Positions 1-5,490 of a stretch of DNA of 5,490 nt are shown here, piece by piece. The first letter of the stretch is position 1. Each line of letters starts with the position of its first letter. Both the position numbers and the translations under genes were made by a program. This DNA comes from an uncultured beta proteobacterium (GTDB taxonomy: Bacteria; Pseudomonadota; Gammaproteobacteria; Burkholderiales; SG8-39): the NCBI GenBank assembly GCA_902826155.1, contig CADEDU010000154.1:2583-8072 (forward strand). The letters run 5' to 3'. Below the pieces are notes generated by a model, which had not been told where the DNA came from, did no database searches, and saw only the letters and a list, made by a program, of their open reading frames with translations.

Positions 1-9
1 CAGCGACAC

Positions 10-15
10 AAAGGA
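10..15 (+). promoter_or_regulatory. Ribosome binding site for ilvD
   Basis: AAAGGA lies 8 bases before the ATG at 24, a normal Shine-Dalgarno spacing, and supports that start. The promoter of the gene must lie left of the window. Confidence 0.7.
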
Positions 16-23
16 CGCGGGCC

Positions 24-1730
24 ATGGCCACCAAGAAACCCACCCAAGACAACCTCAACTGGCGCAGCAAGCTCATCACCGGCGGCGTGGCGCGCTCGCC
101 CAATCGCGCGATGCTGCGCGCAGTGGGGTTCCGCGATGGTGATTTCGACAAGCCGATCGTGGGCGTGGCCAACGGCCATTCGACGATGAACCCGTGCAAT
201 GCCGGCATCCAGCCGCTGGTCGACTCGGCGATGGCGGCCCTCGAATCGGCCGGTGCCAAGCCGCAGGTGTTCGGCGTGCCCACCGTCACCGACGGCATCG
301 GCATGGGCACCGAGGCGATGAAGTACTCACTGGTGTCGCGCGAAGTCATTGCCGATGCGATCGAGACGTCGGTCAACGGCCAGGCCATGGACGGCGCGCT
401 GGTGATCGGCGCGTGCGACAAGAACATGCCCGGCGGCATGATGGCTCTTGCGCGCATGAATGTGCCGGGCATCTACGTCTACGGCGGCACGATCAAGCCG
501 GGCAAGTGGAAGGGGCAGGACCTCACCATCGTCTCGGCGTTCGAGGCGGTCGGCTCGTTCGCTGCCGGCAAGATGTCGCAGGAAGATTTCGACGGTATCG
601 AGCGCAACGCCTGTCCATCGGTCGGCGCCTGCGGCGGCATGTACACCGCCAACACGATGTCGTCGTCGTTCGAGGCGCTCGGCATGAGCCTGATGGGCTC
701 CTCGCAGATGGCTTCGCCCGATCCGGAGAAAGCCGATTCCGCCGCGGATTCCGCGCGCGTGCTGGTCCAGGCGATCAAGCAGGGTATCCGCTCGCGCGAC
801 ATCATCACCAAGAAATCGATCGAGAACGCCGTGACGCTGGTGATGGCCACCGGCGGCTCGACCAATGCGGTGCTGCACTACCTGGCCATCGCGGCGGCAG
901 CCGGCGTGAAATGGACCATCGACGATTTCGAGCGTGTGCGCAGACGCGTTCCGGTGCTCTGCGATCTCAAGCCCTCCGGTCGATTCGTCGCGGTGGACTT
1001 CCATCGGGCAGGTGGAGTGCCGCAGGTGCTCAAGGTGTTGTTGAACGCCGGCCTGCTGCACGGGGACTGTCTGACCATCACCGGCCGCACGATGAAACAG
1101 GAACTCGCGGCGATCCCCGACAAGCCGCGCGCTGATCAGCAAGTGATCCGCACCATCGACAACGCGCTCTACAAGCAGGGTCACCTCGCCATCCTCAAAG
1201 GCAATCTCGCTCCCGAAGGGTGCGTGGCCAAGATCACCGGTTTGAAGAATCCGGTCATCACTGGGCCGGCGAAGGTGTTCGACTCGGAGAACGAGTGCAT
1301 GAAGGCGATCATGGCGCGCAAGATCAAGCACGGCGACGTGCTCGTGATCCGCTACGAAGGGCCGAAGGGAGGGCCGGGCATGCAGGAGATGCTCGCACCC
1401 ACGTCCGCGCTGATCGGGCAGGGTTTGGGTGAAACGGTCGGACTGATCACCGATGGACGCTTCTCCGGTGGCACCTGGGGCATGGTGGTAGGGCACGTCG
1501 CGCCCGAGGCGTACGTCGGAGGACCGATCGCGCTGGTGAAGAACGGCGATTCGATCACCATCGATGCGCACAAACGACTCATCCAGTTGAACGTGCCCGC
1601 CAAGGAACTGGCCGCGCGCAAGAAGAAGTGGAAGGCGCCCAAACCGCGCTACACCCGCGGCCTGCTCGCCAAGTACATGAATCAGGTATCCACGGCGAGC
1701 AAGGGCGCGGTGACCGACGGCGGAGTGTGA
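24..1730 (+). CDS. ilvD: Dihydroxy-acid dehydratase (IlvD), [2Fe-2S]-type length class
   Basis: IlvD dehydrates 2,3-dihydroxy-isovalerate and 2,3-dihydroxy-3-methylvalerate to the 2-keto acids in the third common step of valine/isoleucine (and so leucine and pantothenate) synthesis in the cytoplasm. The 568-residue product carries all the family marks. Three candidate cluster cysteines are C58 (PCNAG), C131 (signature CDKNMPG) and C203 (GACGG). K133, next to C131, is the lysine that is carbamylated and binds Mg in studied homologues. D90 lies in the VTDGIG Mg-site loop. The second signature, GRFSGGTWG followed by GHVAPEA (478-496), includes S481, the presumed catalytic base. The length fits the ~560 aa class known for [2Fe-2S] enzymes rather than the ~616 aa E. 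coli type with a [4Fe-4S] cluster; the cluster type here is inferred. The frame is intact. The start is the ATG after AAAGGA. The stop overlaps the next gene by 4 bases. Sugar-acid dehydratases share the fold, but the close fit to IlvD over the full length makes that less likely. Confidence 0.97.
   Translation: MATKKPTQDNLNWRSKLITGGVARSPNRAMLRAVGFRDGDFDKPIVGVANGHSTMNPCNAGIQPLVDSAMAALESAGAKPQVFGVPTVTDGIGMGTEAMKYSLVSREVIADAIETSVNGQAMDGALVIGACDKNMPGGMMALARMNVPGIYVYGGTIKPGKWKGQDLTIVSAFEAVGSFAAGKMSQEDFDGIERNACPSVGACGGMYTANTMSSSFEALGMSLMGSSQMASPDPEKADSAADSARVLVQAIKQGIRSRDIITKKSIENAVTLVMATGGSTNAVLHYLAIAAAAGVKWTIDDFERVRRRVPVLCDLKPSGRFVAVDFHRAGGVPQVLKVLLNAGLLHGDCLTITGRTMKQELAAIPDKPRADQQVIRTIDNALYKQGHLAILKGNLAPEGCVAKITGLKNPVITGPAKVFDSENECMKAIMARKIKHGDVLVIRYEGPKGGPGMQEMLAPTSALIGQGLGETVGLITDGRFSGGTWGMVVGHVAPEAYVGGPIALVKNGDSITIDAHKRLIQLNVPAKELAARKKKWKAPKPRYTRGLLAKYMNQVSTASKGAVTDGGV
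1727..1730 (+). promoter_or_regulatory. GTGA stop/start overlap coupling ilvD to the CAP gene
   Basis: The GTG start of the CAP gene shares four bases with the TGA stop of ilvD. The only purine-rich stretch nearby, CGGAG at 1721-1725, sits one base from the GTG, too close for normal Shine-Dalgarno use. Initiation by ribosomes finishing ilvD is therefore the simplest reading. Confidence 0.7.
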
Positions 1731-2572
1731 GGGCACGCGCCGCGCTGCTCGTCGCGCTGCTGGCCGCCGGTTGGTGGGTCAGTTCGTCGGCCAGTGCAGC
1801 GGCCGATATCGCCGGCGCACTTGCCACGGCACGCGAGCAAGGCTGCGCCGGTCGCGCTGCACCTGGCGTTTCGATTCTGCGTTCTTCGCGCCTCGATGCC
1901 GCCGCGCGTGCCTTGGAGCAAGCGGGTGATCTTGGTCAGGCCTTGCAAAGCGCCGACTATCGCGCGCACAAGTCGACCGCGATCGTCGTGCGCGGATCGA
2001 CCGACGAAGCGGCGTTGGCGCGCGCGATAGTGGAGCGCAACTGCCCGACGCTGCTCGATCCGAGCCTGCGCGAATTCGGTCTGCACATACGGTCTGGTGC
2101 CGCCTGGATCGTGCTGGCAACTCCATTCGATGTTCAGGGCATCGACAGTCCGCAACGCCTGAACGAGCAGGTACGCGCGTTCGTGAACGAGGCACGCCGC
2201 TCGCCGCGACAGTGCGGCAGCCGCAGCTTCGCCGCCGTGCCGCCACTCGCGCATAACGCCTTGCTCGAGCAGGCCGCCGCGCAGCATGCCGATGCCATGG
2301 CGCGACTCGACTTCATGGCGCACACCGGTCGCGACGGCAGCCAACCGCGCGACCGGGTCACGCGCACCGGCTATCGCTGGCGCGCGGTGGGCGAGAACAT
2401 CGCCGGTGGTCCCACCACGCCGCGCGCGGTCGTCGATGGCTGGCTCGAGAGTTCGGGCCACTGCGCCAACATCATGTCGCCCGCGTTCACGCAGATCGGC
2501 GTGGCGTTCGCCGTCAACCGGCAGAGCAAGTACGGCATCTATTGGGCGCAGGTGTTCGGCGCGCCGCGTTAG
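1727..2572 (+). CDS. Secreted CAP-domain (SCP/YkwD-like) protein with degenerate N-terminal repeat
   Basis: Starting at GTG 1727, the product is 281 residues. This start is chosen because it places a signal peptide exactly at the N-terminus: MRAR, a hydrophobic core [12 protein letters not shown], then a SASA-A cleavage site near residue 24. The frame stays open upstream inside ilvD, but those codons encode no signal-like sequence. The C-terminal half (about 147-281) is a canonical bacterial CAP domain: [13 protein letters not shown], then H187 (QHADAMA), H199 (MAHTGRDG), [14 protein letters not shown] with E223, W239-SSGH245-C246-ANIM, IGVAFAV and IYWAQVFG. The presumed cavity residues H187, E223 and H245 are all present. 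C163 and C246 could form a disulfide. Residues 27-137 look like a decayed CAP copy with its own pair, C40 and C106. The GTG overlaps the ilvD TGA as GTGA, and no well-spaced Shine-Dalgarno precedes it, so translational coupling to ilvD is likely. The export target and function are unknown; CAP proteins in bacteria bind lipids or act at the envelope in only a few studied cases. Confidence 0.9.
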   Translation: MRARAALLVALLAAGWWVSSSASAAADIAGALATAREQGCAGRAAPGVSILRSSRLDAAARALEQAGDLGQALQSADYRAHKSTAIVVRGSTDEAALARAIVERNCPTLLDPSLREFGLHIRSGAAWIVLATPFDVQGIDSPQRLNEQVRAFVNEARRSPRQCGSRSFAAVPPLAHNALLEQAAAQHADAMARLDFMAHTGRDGSQPRDRVTRTGYRWRAVGENIAGGPTTPRAVVDGWLESSGHCANIMSPAFTQIGVAFAVNRQSKYGIYWAQVFGAPR

Positions 2573-2635
2573 CCGGGCGATTGGGATGTCGCGAGCCGGC
2601 CCGAATGTCTTTCGACCGAGCGCGGCCTGCTTCGC

Positions 2636-3421
2636 CTAACGCTGGCTTAGCCAGGGCCTGATCCAATCGAGGCCGGCGCTCGTGCCTGCCTTCGGCCGAT
2701 ATTCCGCTCCGATCCAGCCTTCGTAACCCAACTCGTCGAGCAGCGCGAACAAGTACGGGTGGTTGATCTCACCGTTGTCGGGCTCGTGCCGACCTGGGAC
2801 ACCGGCGATCTGGATGTGCCCGATCTCTCCGAAGTGCGCGCGCACCCCCATCGCGATATCGCCCTCCATGATCTGCCGATGATAGAAATCGAACTGCAGC
2901 TTCACGTTGGGGGCGCCGACTTCGGCGACGATCTCCGCGCCGTGACTCTGGTAATTGAGGAAGTAGCCGGGGTTGTCGCGCGTGTTCAATGGTTCGATGC
3001 AAAGCGAGATGCCGTGCGGTGCCGCTTCACGCGCGGCGTAGCGCAGGTTGTCCAGAAACGTGCGTCGCATCGCGTCACGATCGGCGCCCGGCTTGACCGC
3101 GCCTGCCATCACGTGAATGCGCGGACACGACAGTGCCCGTGCGTACTCCATCGCCTTGGCCAGGCTCTCGCGAAACTCGGCCTCGCGCCCCGGTTGCGCG
3201 CCCAGTCCGCGATCGCCTTGCGCAACATTGCCTGGCGGCGCATTCAACAGCACCAGTTGCAGTTTCGCTTCGTCGAGTCTGGCGCGCAGCGCGGCCGGCG
3301 CGTGCTCGTAGGCGAACTGGAACTCCACGGCCTTGAAGCCATCACGCGCGGCCGCAGCGAAACGGTCGAGGAACGGGACTTCGGCGTACATCATCGAGAT
3401 GTTGGCGGCGAACTTGGGCAT
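2636..3421 (-). CDS. hyi: Hydroxypyruvate isomerase family protein (Hyi/OtnI-like)
   Basis: The 261-residue product is a xylose-isomerase-like TIM barrel of the hydroxypyruvate isomerase family. The family interconverts hydroxypyruvate and tartronate semialdehyde in glyoxylate metabolism; the close OtnI branch isomerises 2-oxo-tetronates. Metal and catalytic residues fall where the E. coli enzyme has them: E143 (CIEPLN), D178 (FDFYH), Q204 (HIQIAG) and E240 (GAEYRP). Other family marks are [12 protein letters not shown] at the start, LLNAPPGN (58-65), GYFLNYQ (152-158) and [12 protein letters not shown] (204-215). The length equals the usual ~258-260 residues. The ATG is preceded on this strand by GGGGGA, 8 bases away. 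It is convergent with the CAP gene (63 bases between stops) and divergent from the BON-LysM gene. No glyoxylate carboligase, tartronate semialdehyde reductase or otn kinase gene is in the window, so the substrate cannot be settled from context. The family assignment is firm; the exact reaction is inferred. Confidence 0.9.
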   Translation of the reverse strand: MPKFAANISMMYAEVPFLDRFAAAARDGFKAVEFQFAYEHAPAALRARLDEAKLQLVLLNAPPGNVAQGDRGLGAQPGREAEFRESLAKAMEYARALSCPRIHVMAGAVKPGADRDAMRRTFLDNLRYAAREAAPHGISLCIEPLNTRDNPGYFLNYQSHGAEIVAEVGAPNVKLQFDFYHRQIMEGDIAMGVRAHFGEIGHIQIAGVPGRHEPDNGEINHPYLFALLDELGYEGWIGAEYRPKAGTSAGLDWIRPWLSQR

Positions 3422-3429
3422 CGCGGTGG

Positions 3430-3435
3430 TCCCCC
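3430..3435 (-). promoter_or_regulatory. Ribosome binding site for hyi
   Basis: Read on the minus strand, GGGGGA ends 8 bases before the ATG at 3421. It is a partial match to the anti-Shine-Dalgarno complement, with good spacing. Confidence 0.5.
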
Positions 3436-3556
3436 GTTGGTGTTTCGTTGTTCAGGATGAGACGAGCTGGCAGCGGGCTCTGCACAATGGAGATCCCGCA
3501 CATCGGCCCTGACAGTTGCTTGAGGCGCGATGCAATCGAGCGTCACGATGCGAGGA

Positions 3557-3562
3557 TATACT
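3557..3562 (+). promoter_or_regulatory. Candidate -10 box for the BON-LysM gene
   Basis: TATACT matches the sigma-70 TATAAT consensus at five of six bases and stands out in GC-rich surroundings. No good -35 box sits 16-18 bases upstream (the bases there are AATCGA), so it would need an activator or an alternative sigma factor. It would give a leader of roughly 70 bases. The box is seen; its use as a promoter is inferred. Confidence 0.35.
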
Positions 3563-3627
3563 GCCCGAGATGCTGCGCGATGAGCGGCGTCTGCTGACTT
3601 CACCAATCAATCGACAACATTCAAAAG

Positions 3628-3633
3628 AAGGAG
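3628..3633 (+). promoter_or_regulatory. Strong Shine-Dalgarno for the BON-LysM gene
   Basis: AAGGAG, inside the longer purine run AAAAGAAGGAGA, lies 7 bases before the ATG at 3641. It is the strongest ribosome site in the window and suggests high expression of this small protein. Confidence 0.85.
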
Positions 3634-3640
3634 ATCGACC

Positions 3641-4102
3641 ATGGGCCTCTTCAGTTTCGTGAAATCCATCGGCGAGAAGCTGTTCGGATCGGGGCAAGCC
3701 CAAGCGGCGCAACCTTCGGCACCGACAAACGAGGAGATCACCAATGCGCTGACACGCAAGGTGCAGGGTCTCGGCCTAGGCGTCGACGCGCTCGCCATCA
3801 GCTTCGCCGACGGCACGGCTTCGGTATACGGAACCGCCGCTTCGCAGAAGGATCGGGAGCTGACCATCCTCGCGATCGGCAATTCCGAGGGGGTGTCGCA
3901 GGTGGAAGACAACATCAGCGTGGCGACACCGGAGCCCGAAGCGAAGTTCTACACCATCGTCTCCGGCGATACGCTCTCGAAGGTGTCGAAGCAGTTCTAC
4001 GGCGATCCGAACAAGTACATGAAGATCTTCGAGGCGAACAAGCCGATGCTCAGCCACCCCGACAAGATCTTTCCCGGGCAGGTGCTGCGCATTCCGGACT
4101 GA
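3641..4102 (+). CDS. kbp: BON-LysM protein, Kbp/YgaU-type potassium-binding protein
   Basis: The product has 153 residues, close to the 149 of E. coli Kbp (YgaU), a small soluble protein that binds K+ and supports growth under high potassium or osmotic stress. The order of parts is the same. The N-terminus MGLFSFVKSIGEKLFG is almost the family signature. A BON domain follows at about 31-96, with FADGTASVYGTA and EGVSQVEDNI. A LysM domain follows at about 102-152, with FYTIVSGDTLSKVSKQFYG, IFEANKPMLSHPDKI and PGQVLRIPD. There is no signal peptide and no membrane segment, which fits a cytoplasmic protein despite the LysM domain. A 10-residue Ala/Gln/Pro-rich linker (19-28) precedes the BON domain. 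The gene appears monocistronic, with its own strong Shine-Dalgarno, a candidate promoter and a terminator 25 bases after the stop. K+ binding is taken from the E. coli protein and is not visible in the sequence itself. Confidence 0.95.
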   Translation: MGLFSFVKSIGEKLFGSGQAQAAQPSAPTNEEITNALTRKVQGLGLGVDALAISFADGTASVYGTAASQKDRELTILAIGNSEGVSQVEDNISVATPEPEAKFYTIVSGDTLSKVSKQFYGDPNKYMKIFEANKPMLSHPDKIFPGQVLRIPD

Positions 4103-4127
4103 ACGCACGAAGCACGGTTCTGACGCG

Positions 4128-4160
4128 ACGGCCCGGTGTAGTTACCGGGCCGTTTTGTTT
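4128..4160 (+). terminator. Intrinsic terminator after the BON-LysM gene
   Basis: A perfect 10-base stem (ACGGCCCGGT at 4128-4137 pairing with ACCGGGCCGT at 4144-4153) encloses a six-base loop, GTAGTT, and is followed by TTTGTTT. It starts 25 bases after the stop codon. The T-rich tail lies only on the plus-strand side, so it should mainly end kbp transcription; for the converging minus-strand gene the hairpin lacks a T tract. Confidence 0.92.
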
Positions 4161-4170
4161 CGCCTCCGCG

Positions 4171-5490
4171 CTATTTCTTGTACACCGACACGCCGGTGAT
4201 TGCTGAAGTGCCGTACAGGTCTTTGATCGAGTAAGCCAGACCCACGCCTTGTACCCCCGCGCCGACCACGGCGCCGCGTACATCGGCCAAGCATCCCATG
4301 ACGCACGACAGCGAGCCGTTGGGACCGCCCGCGCTGACACCGATGACGTTGGCGCTCGTCAGCGTGCCATTGAAAAACGGCTTGTTACCCGCCGCGTTCA
4401 CTTCAAGGGCGATCGGCGAACTGGCGAGCGAACCGGTATCGACGTTGATGGTGAGCGGTGCGCCGCCGGTTTTTGCCGAAGTGAAGTCGACCTGAAATGA
4501 GAACGCCACCTTGCCGGTGGCGAAATCGATGGTGAACGGATTGGCCCCGGCTATGAAAGCGCCCGGCGCGAGCGTGCCGTTCGAGAAGGTCGGATTGGTG
4601 CCGCCCACATGCGTGAAGTTGATCGTGCCGGTGGTAGGCAATTGCGCTTGCGGCGTGGGATTGCCCGCGAAGATGTGGTAGCCCTCGTTCATGTTGAGGG
4701 TCACGCTTTGGTACGTGCCGGCGATGTTTGCATCGAAGGTGCCGGTCCAGCGCGACCACGACATGTCGGTGCCGTAGCTGCCGCGTTCGTATTGCACCGT
4801 TCCAGCACCGGCGACAGCGTGGGTCGTGCCGCCGAGCAGCGAGAGTTGAATCGGTGTCGGGGGCGTCCCGGTCAATACCGATAACGCCGGATCCATATCG
4901 TCGCCGCTGAAATGCTGATAGCTGGGAGTCTTCACCAGCGTAACGGCGCCGCTGATCGTCATTGGTGGCGGTGGTGGGGGTGGCGGTGTCGTGAGGGTTC
5001 CGCCACCGCTCGCTGCTACCGATTGACCCGAATTGTTGACCGAATCTCCCGCTACAACCGGCGGCGGCGGCGGGGCCGGACGCGCATCCGGGCCGCGTGC
5101 CTCGTGCTGACCTTGCCCGTTGCGATCTTCACCGTTGCGACCCGTGCCGTTGCGCGCCTCGCCGCGACGTTCGCCGCGAGGTGAAGCGGGCGCGCCGCCG
5201 ACTGCCTCCTGCGTGCGACGCGGGGGCGCCGACATGTTCGGCGTGGTCATCCCGGTGACACCGGCGGGAACGTCCATCGCGCCCGCGTTGTTCTTGAGCT
5301 CCCACACGCCTTGCGTCGCGGTGATGCGGGTCGTGCCGTCGGCGGCGACGTCGATCACGCCAGCCGTGCCGCGAATGCCGAGGGTCGCTGTCGGCGTCTG
5401 GATCTCGAAGCGCGAGCGATTGGCCTTGCCGATCAATCCGGAGACCGCACGCACCGTGCCCTTGACGATCGAAAAGAACCCGGACTCCGA
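4171..5490 (-). CDS. FecR-domain protein with C-terminal TbpB-like beta-rich domain (partial, N-terminus outside window)
   Basis: The frame is open to the right edge, so 439 C-terminal residues are visible and the true start lies beyond it; a GTG at 5454 is internal. Visible residues 5-68 form the FecR domain: FFSIVKGTVRAVSGLIGK, then FEIQTPTATLGIRGTAG with the hallmark TPTATLGIRGT, then a short beta segment to GVWELKN. Residues about 80-176 are a low-complexity linker with a Gly/Arg/Asn-rich part (RNG repeats near 113-127) and runs of five and eight prolines. The C-terminal ~260 residues are rich in Gly, Thr, Asn and aromatics, with alternating beta-strand patterns such as TGTINFTHVGG, FTIDFATGKVAFSFQVDF and GAPLTINVDTG, and end in GVGLAYSIKDLYGTS. 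This pattern recalls the beta-barrel of TbpB-like surface lipoproteins; that is a resemblance only. A close cysteine pair, CVMGC, lies at 396-400. No FecI sigma factor or TonB receptor is adjacent in view, so this is probably an exported or surface protein, not a classical iron anti-sigma regulator. The stop is TAG at 4171. Confidence 0.85.
   Translation of the reverse strand, partial: SESGFFSIVKGTVRAVSGLIGKANRSRFEIQTPTATLGIRGTAGVIDVAADGTTRITATQGVWELKNNAGAMDVPAGVTGMTTPNMSAPPRRTQEAVGGAPASPRGERRGEARNGTGRNGEDRNGQGQHEARGPDARPAPPPPPVVAGDSVNNSGQSVAASGGGTLTTPPPPPPPPMTISGAVTLVKTPSYQHFSGDDMDPALSVLTGTPPTPIQLSLLGGTTHAVAGAGTVQYERGSYGTDMSWSRWTGTFDANIAGTYQSVTLNMNEGYHIFAGNPTPQAQLPTTGTINFTHVGGTNPTFSNGTLAPGAFIAGANPFTIDFATGKVAFSFQVDFTSAKTGGAPLTINVDTGSLASSPIALEVNAAGNKPFFNGTLTSANVIGVSAGGPNGSLSCVMGCLADVRGAVVGAGVQGVGLAYSIKDLYGTSAITGVSVYKK
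4963..4986 (-). repeat. Octaproline codon tract in the FecR-protein linker
   Basis: Eight consecutive proline codons (CCG, CCA and CCC mixed) sit just before the C-terminal beta-rich domain. The mixed codons argue against simple slippage. Such a run would be a stiff hinge and would probably need EF-P to be translated efficiently, which follows from known EF-P biology and is not shown here. Confidence 0.7.
5117..5161 (-). repeat. 15-base tandem repeat encoding RNGxx pentapeptides
   Basis: CCGTTGCG recurs at 5117, 5132 and 5147 with exact 15-base spacing. On the coding (minus) strand it gives three successive pentapeptides, RNGTG, RNGED and RNGQG, in the linker of the FecR-domain protein. The period keeps the frame, so copy-number change would lengthen or shorten the linker without breaking the gene. 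Confidence 0.75.

Larger units (their letters stand above)
3422..3640. other. Divergent intergenic region between hyi and the BON-LysM gene
   Basis: These 219 bases separate two divergently read genes and should hold both promoters. On the plus strand there is a -10-like TATACT at 3557-3562 and a strong Shine-Dalgarno near 3628. A short palindrome, CGAT-gca-ATCG, lies at 3528-3538. I found no convincing promoter boxes for hyi on the minus strand and no convincing small gene; open frames here lack ribosome binding sites or recognisable protein content. Confidence 0.6.

Noticed and set aside
194..1135. A 313-codon plus-strand frame inside ilvD
   Set aside because: The translation is an Arg/His-rich composition typical of a shifted frame of a GC-rich gene, with no ribosome site.
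1628..1726. Upstream ATG at 1628 as the start of the CAP gene
   Set aside because: It would add 33 Arg/Gly/His-rich residues before an otherwise perfect signal peptide and would lie deep inside ilvD; GTG 1727 fits better.
327..1736. A 469-codon open frame on the minus strand opposite ilvD
   Set aside because: Its product is Arg/His/Asp-rich with no recognisable domain, and it lies wholly antisense to a clear ilvD. Long antisense frames are common in GC-rich genes with biased third positions.
1682..2461. Long minus-strand frame opposite the CAP gene
   Set aside because: The plus-strand CAP gene has a signal peptide and family motifs; the antisense product has none.
2573..2635. Possible terminator between the convergent CAP and isomerase genes
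   Set aside because: Only a weak five-base CGGGC/GCCCG pairing is visible and no T tract follows on either strand.
2759..3460. A 233-codon plus-strand frame opposite the isomerase gene
   Set aside because: It mirrors the isomerase codons, lacks a Shine-Dalgarno and shows no domain, while the minus strand has all catalytic residues of a known family.
3391..3712. Minus-strand small frames across the divergent intergenic region
   Set aside because: They overlap the start of both neighbouring genes, have no ribosome sites and no recognisable content.
5452..5454. GTG at 5454 as the true start of the FecR-domain gene
   Set aside because: The frame continues open to the window edge with FecR-like sequence (FFSIVKGT), and the start would cut into the domain.

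Overview
The window is ordinary-looking chromosomal DNA from a GC-rich proteobacterium. Codon use is strongly GC-biased at third positions. The YgaU/Kbp-type BON-LysM protein, the secreted CAP protein with its degenerate N-terminal half and the FecR-domain protein suggest a gamma- or betaproteobacterium (for example a Xanthomonadales or Burkholderiales relative). This is an inference from protein style only. I see no rRNA, tRNA, CRISPR array, insertion sequence or phage gene.

Layout, left to right. (1) 24-1730, plus strand: complete ilvD, dihydroxy-acid dehydratase of the shorter (~560 aa) class. (2) 1727-2572, plus strand: a secreted CAP-domain protein whose GTG start overlaps the ilvD stop by 4 bases. 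Its N-terminal half looks like a decayed second CAP copy. (3) 2636-3421, minus strand: a hydroxypyruvate isomerase family TIM barrel, convergent with gene 2. (4) 3422-3640: a 219-base divergent intergenic region with a good -10-like box and a strong Shine-Dalgarno for the next gene. (5) 3641-4102, plus strand: a BON-LysM protein of the Kbp/YgaU type, followed by a clear intrinsic terminator. (6) 4171-5490, minus strand: the C-terminal 439 residues of a FecR-domain protein, cut by the right window edge. It has a low-complexity linker and a C-terminal beta-rich domain that resembles TbpB-like lipoprotein barrels.

The genes do not form one pathway. ilvD serves branched-chain amino acid synthesis, the isomerase serves glyoxylate/hydroxypyruvate or sugar-acid metabolism, kbp is a potassium-binding stress protein in its model relative, and the CAP and FecR proteins are probably envelope or secreted proteins. 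The only tight coupling is ilvD to the CAP gene. The best candidates for something under-described are the internally duplicated CAP protein and the FecR plus beta-barrel fusion. I see no convincing evidence for a new multi-gene system here.
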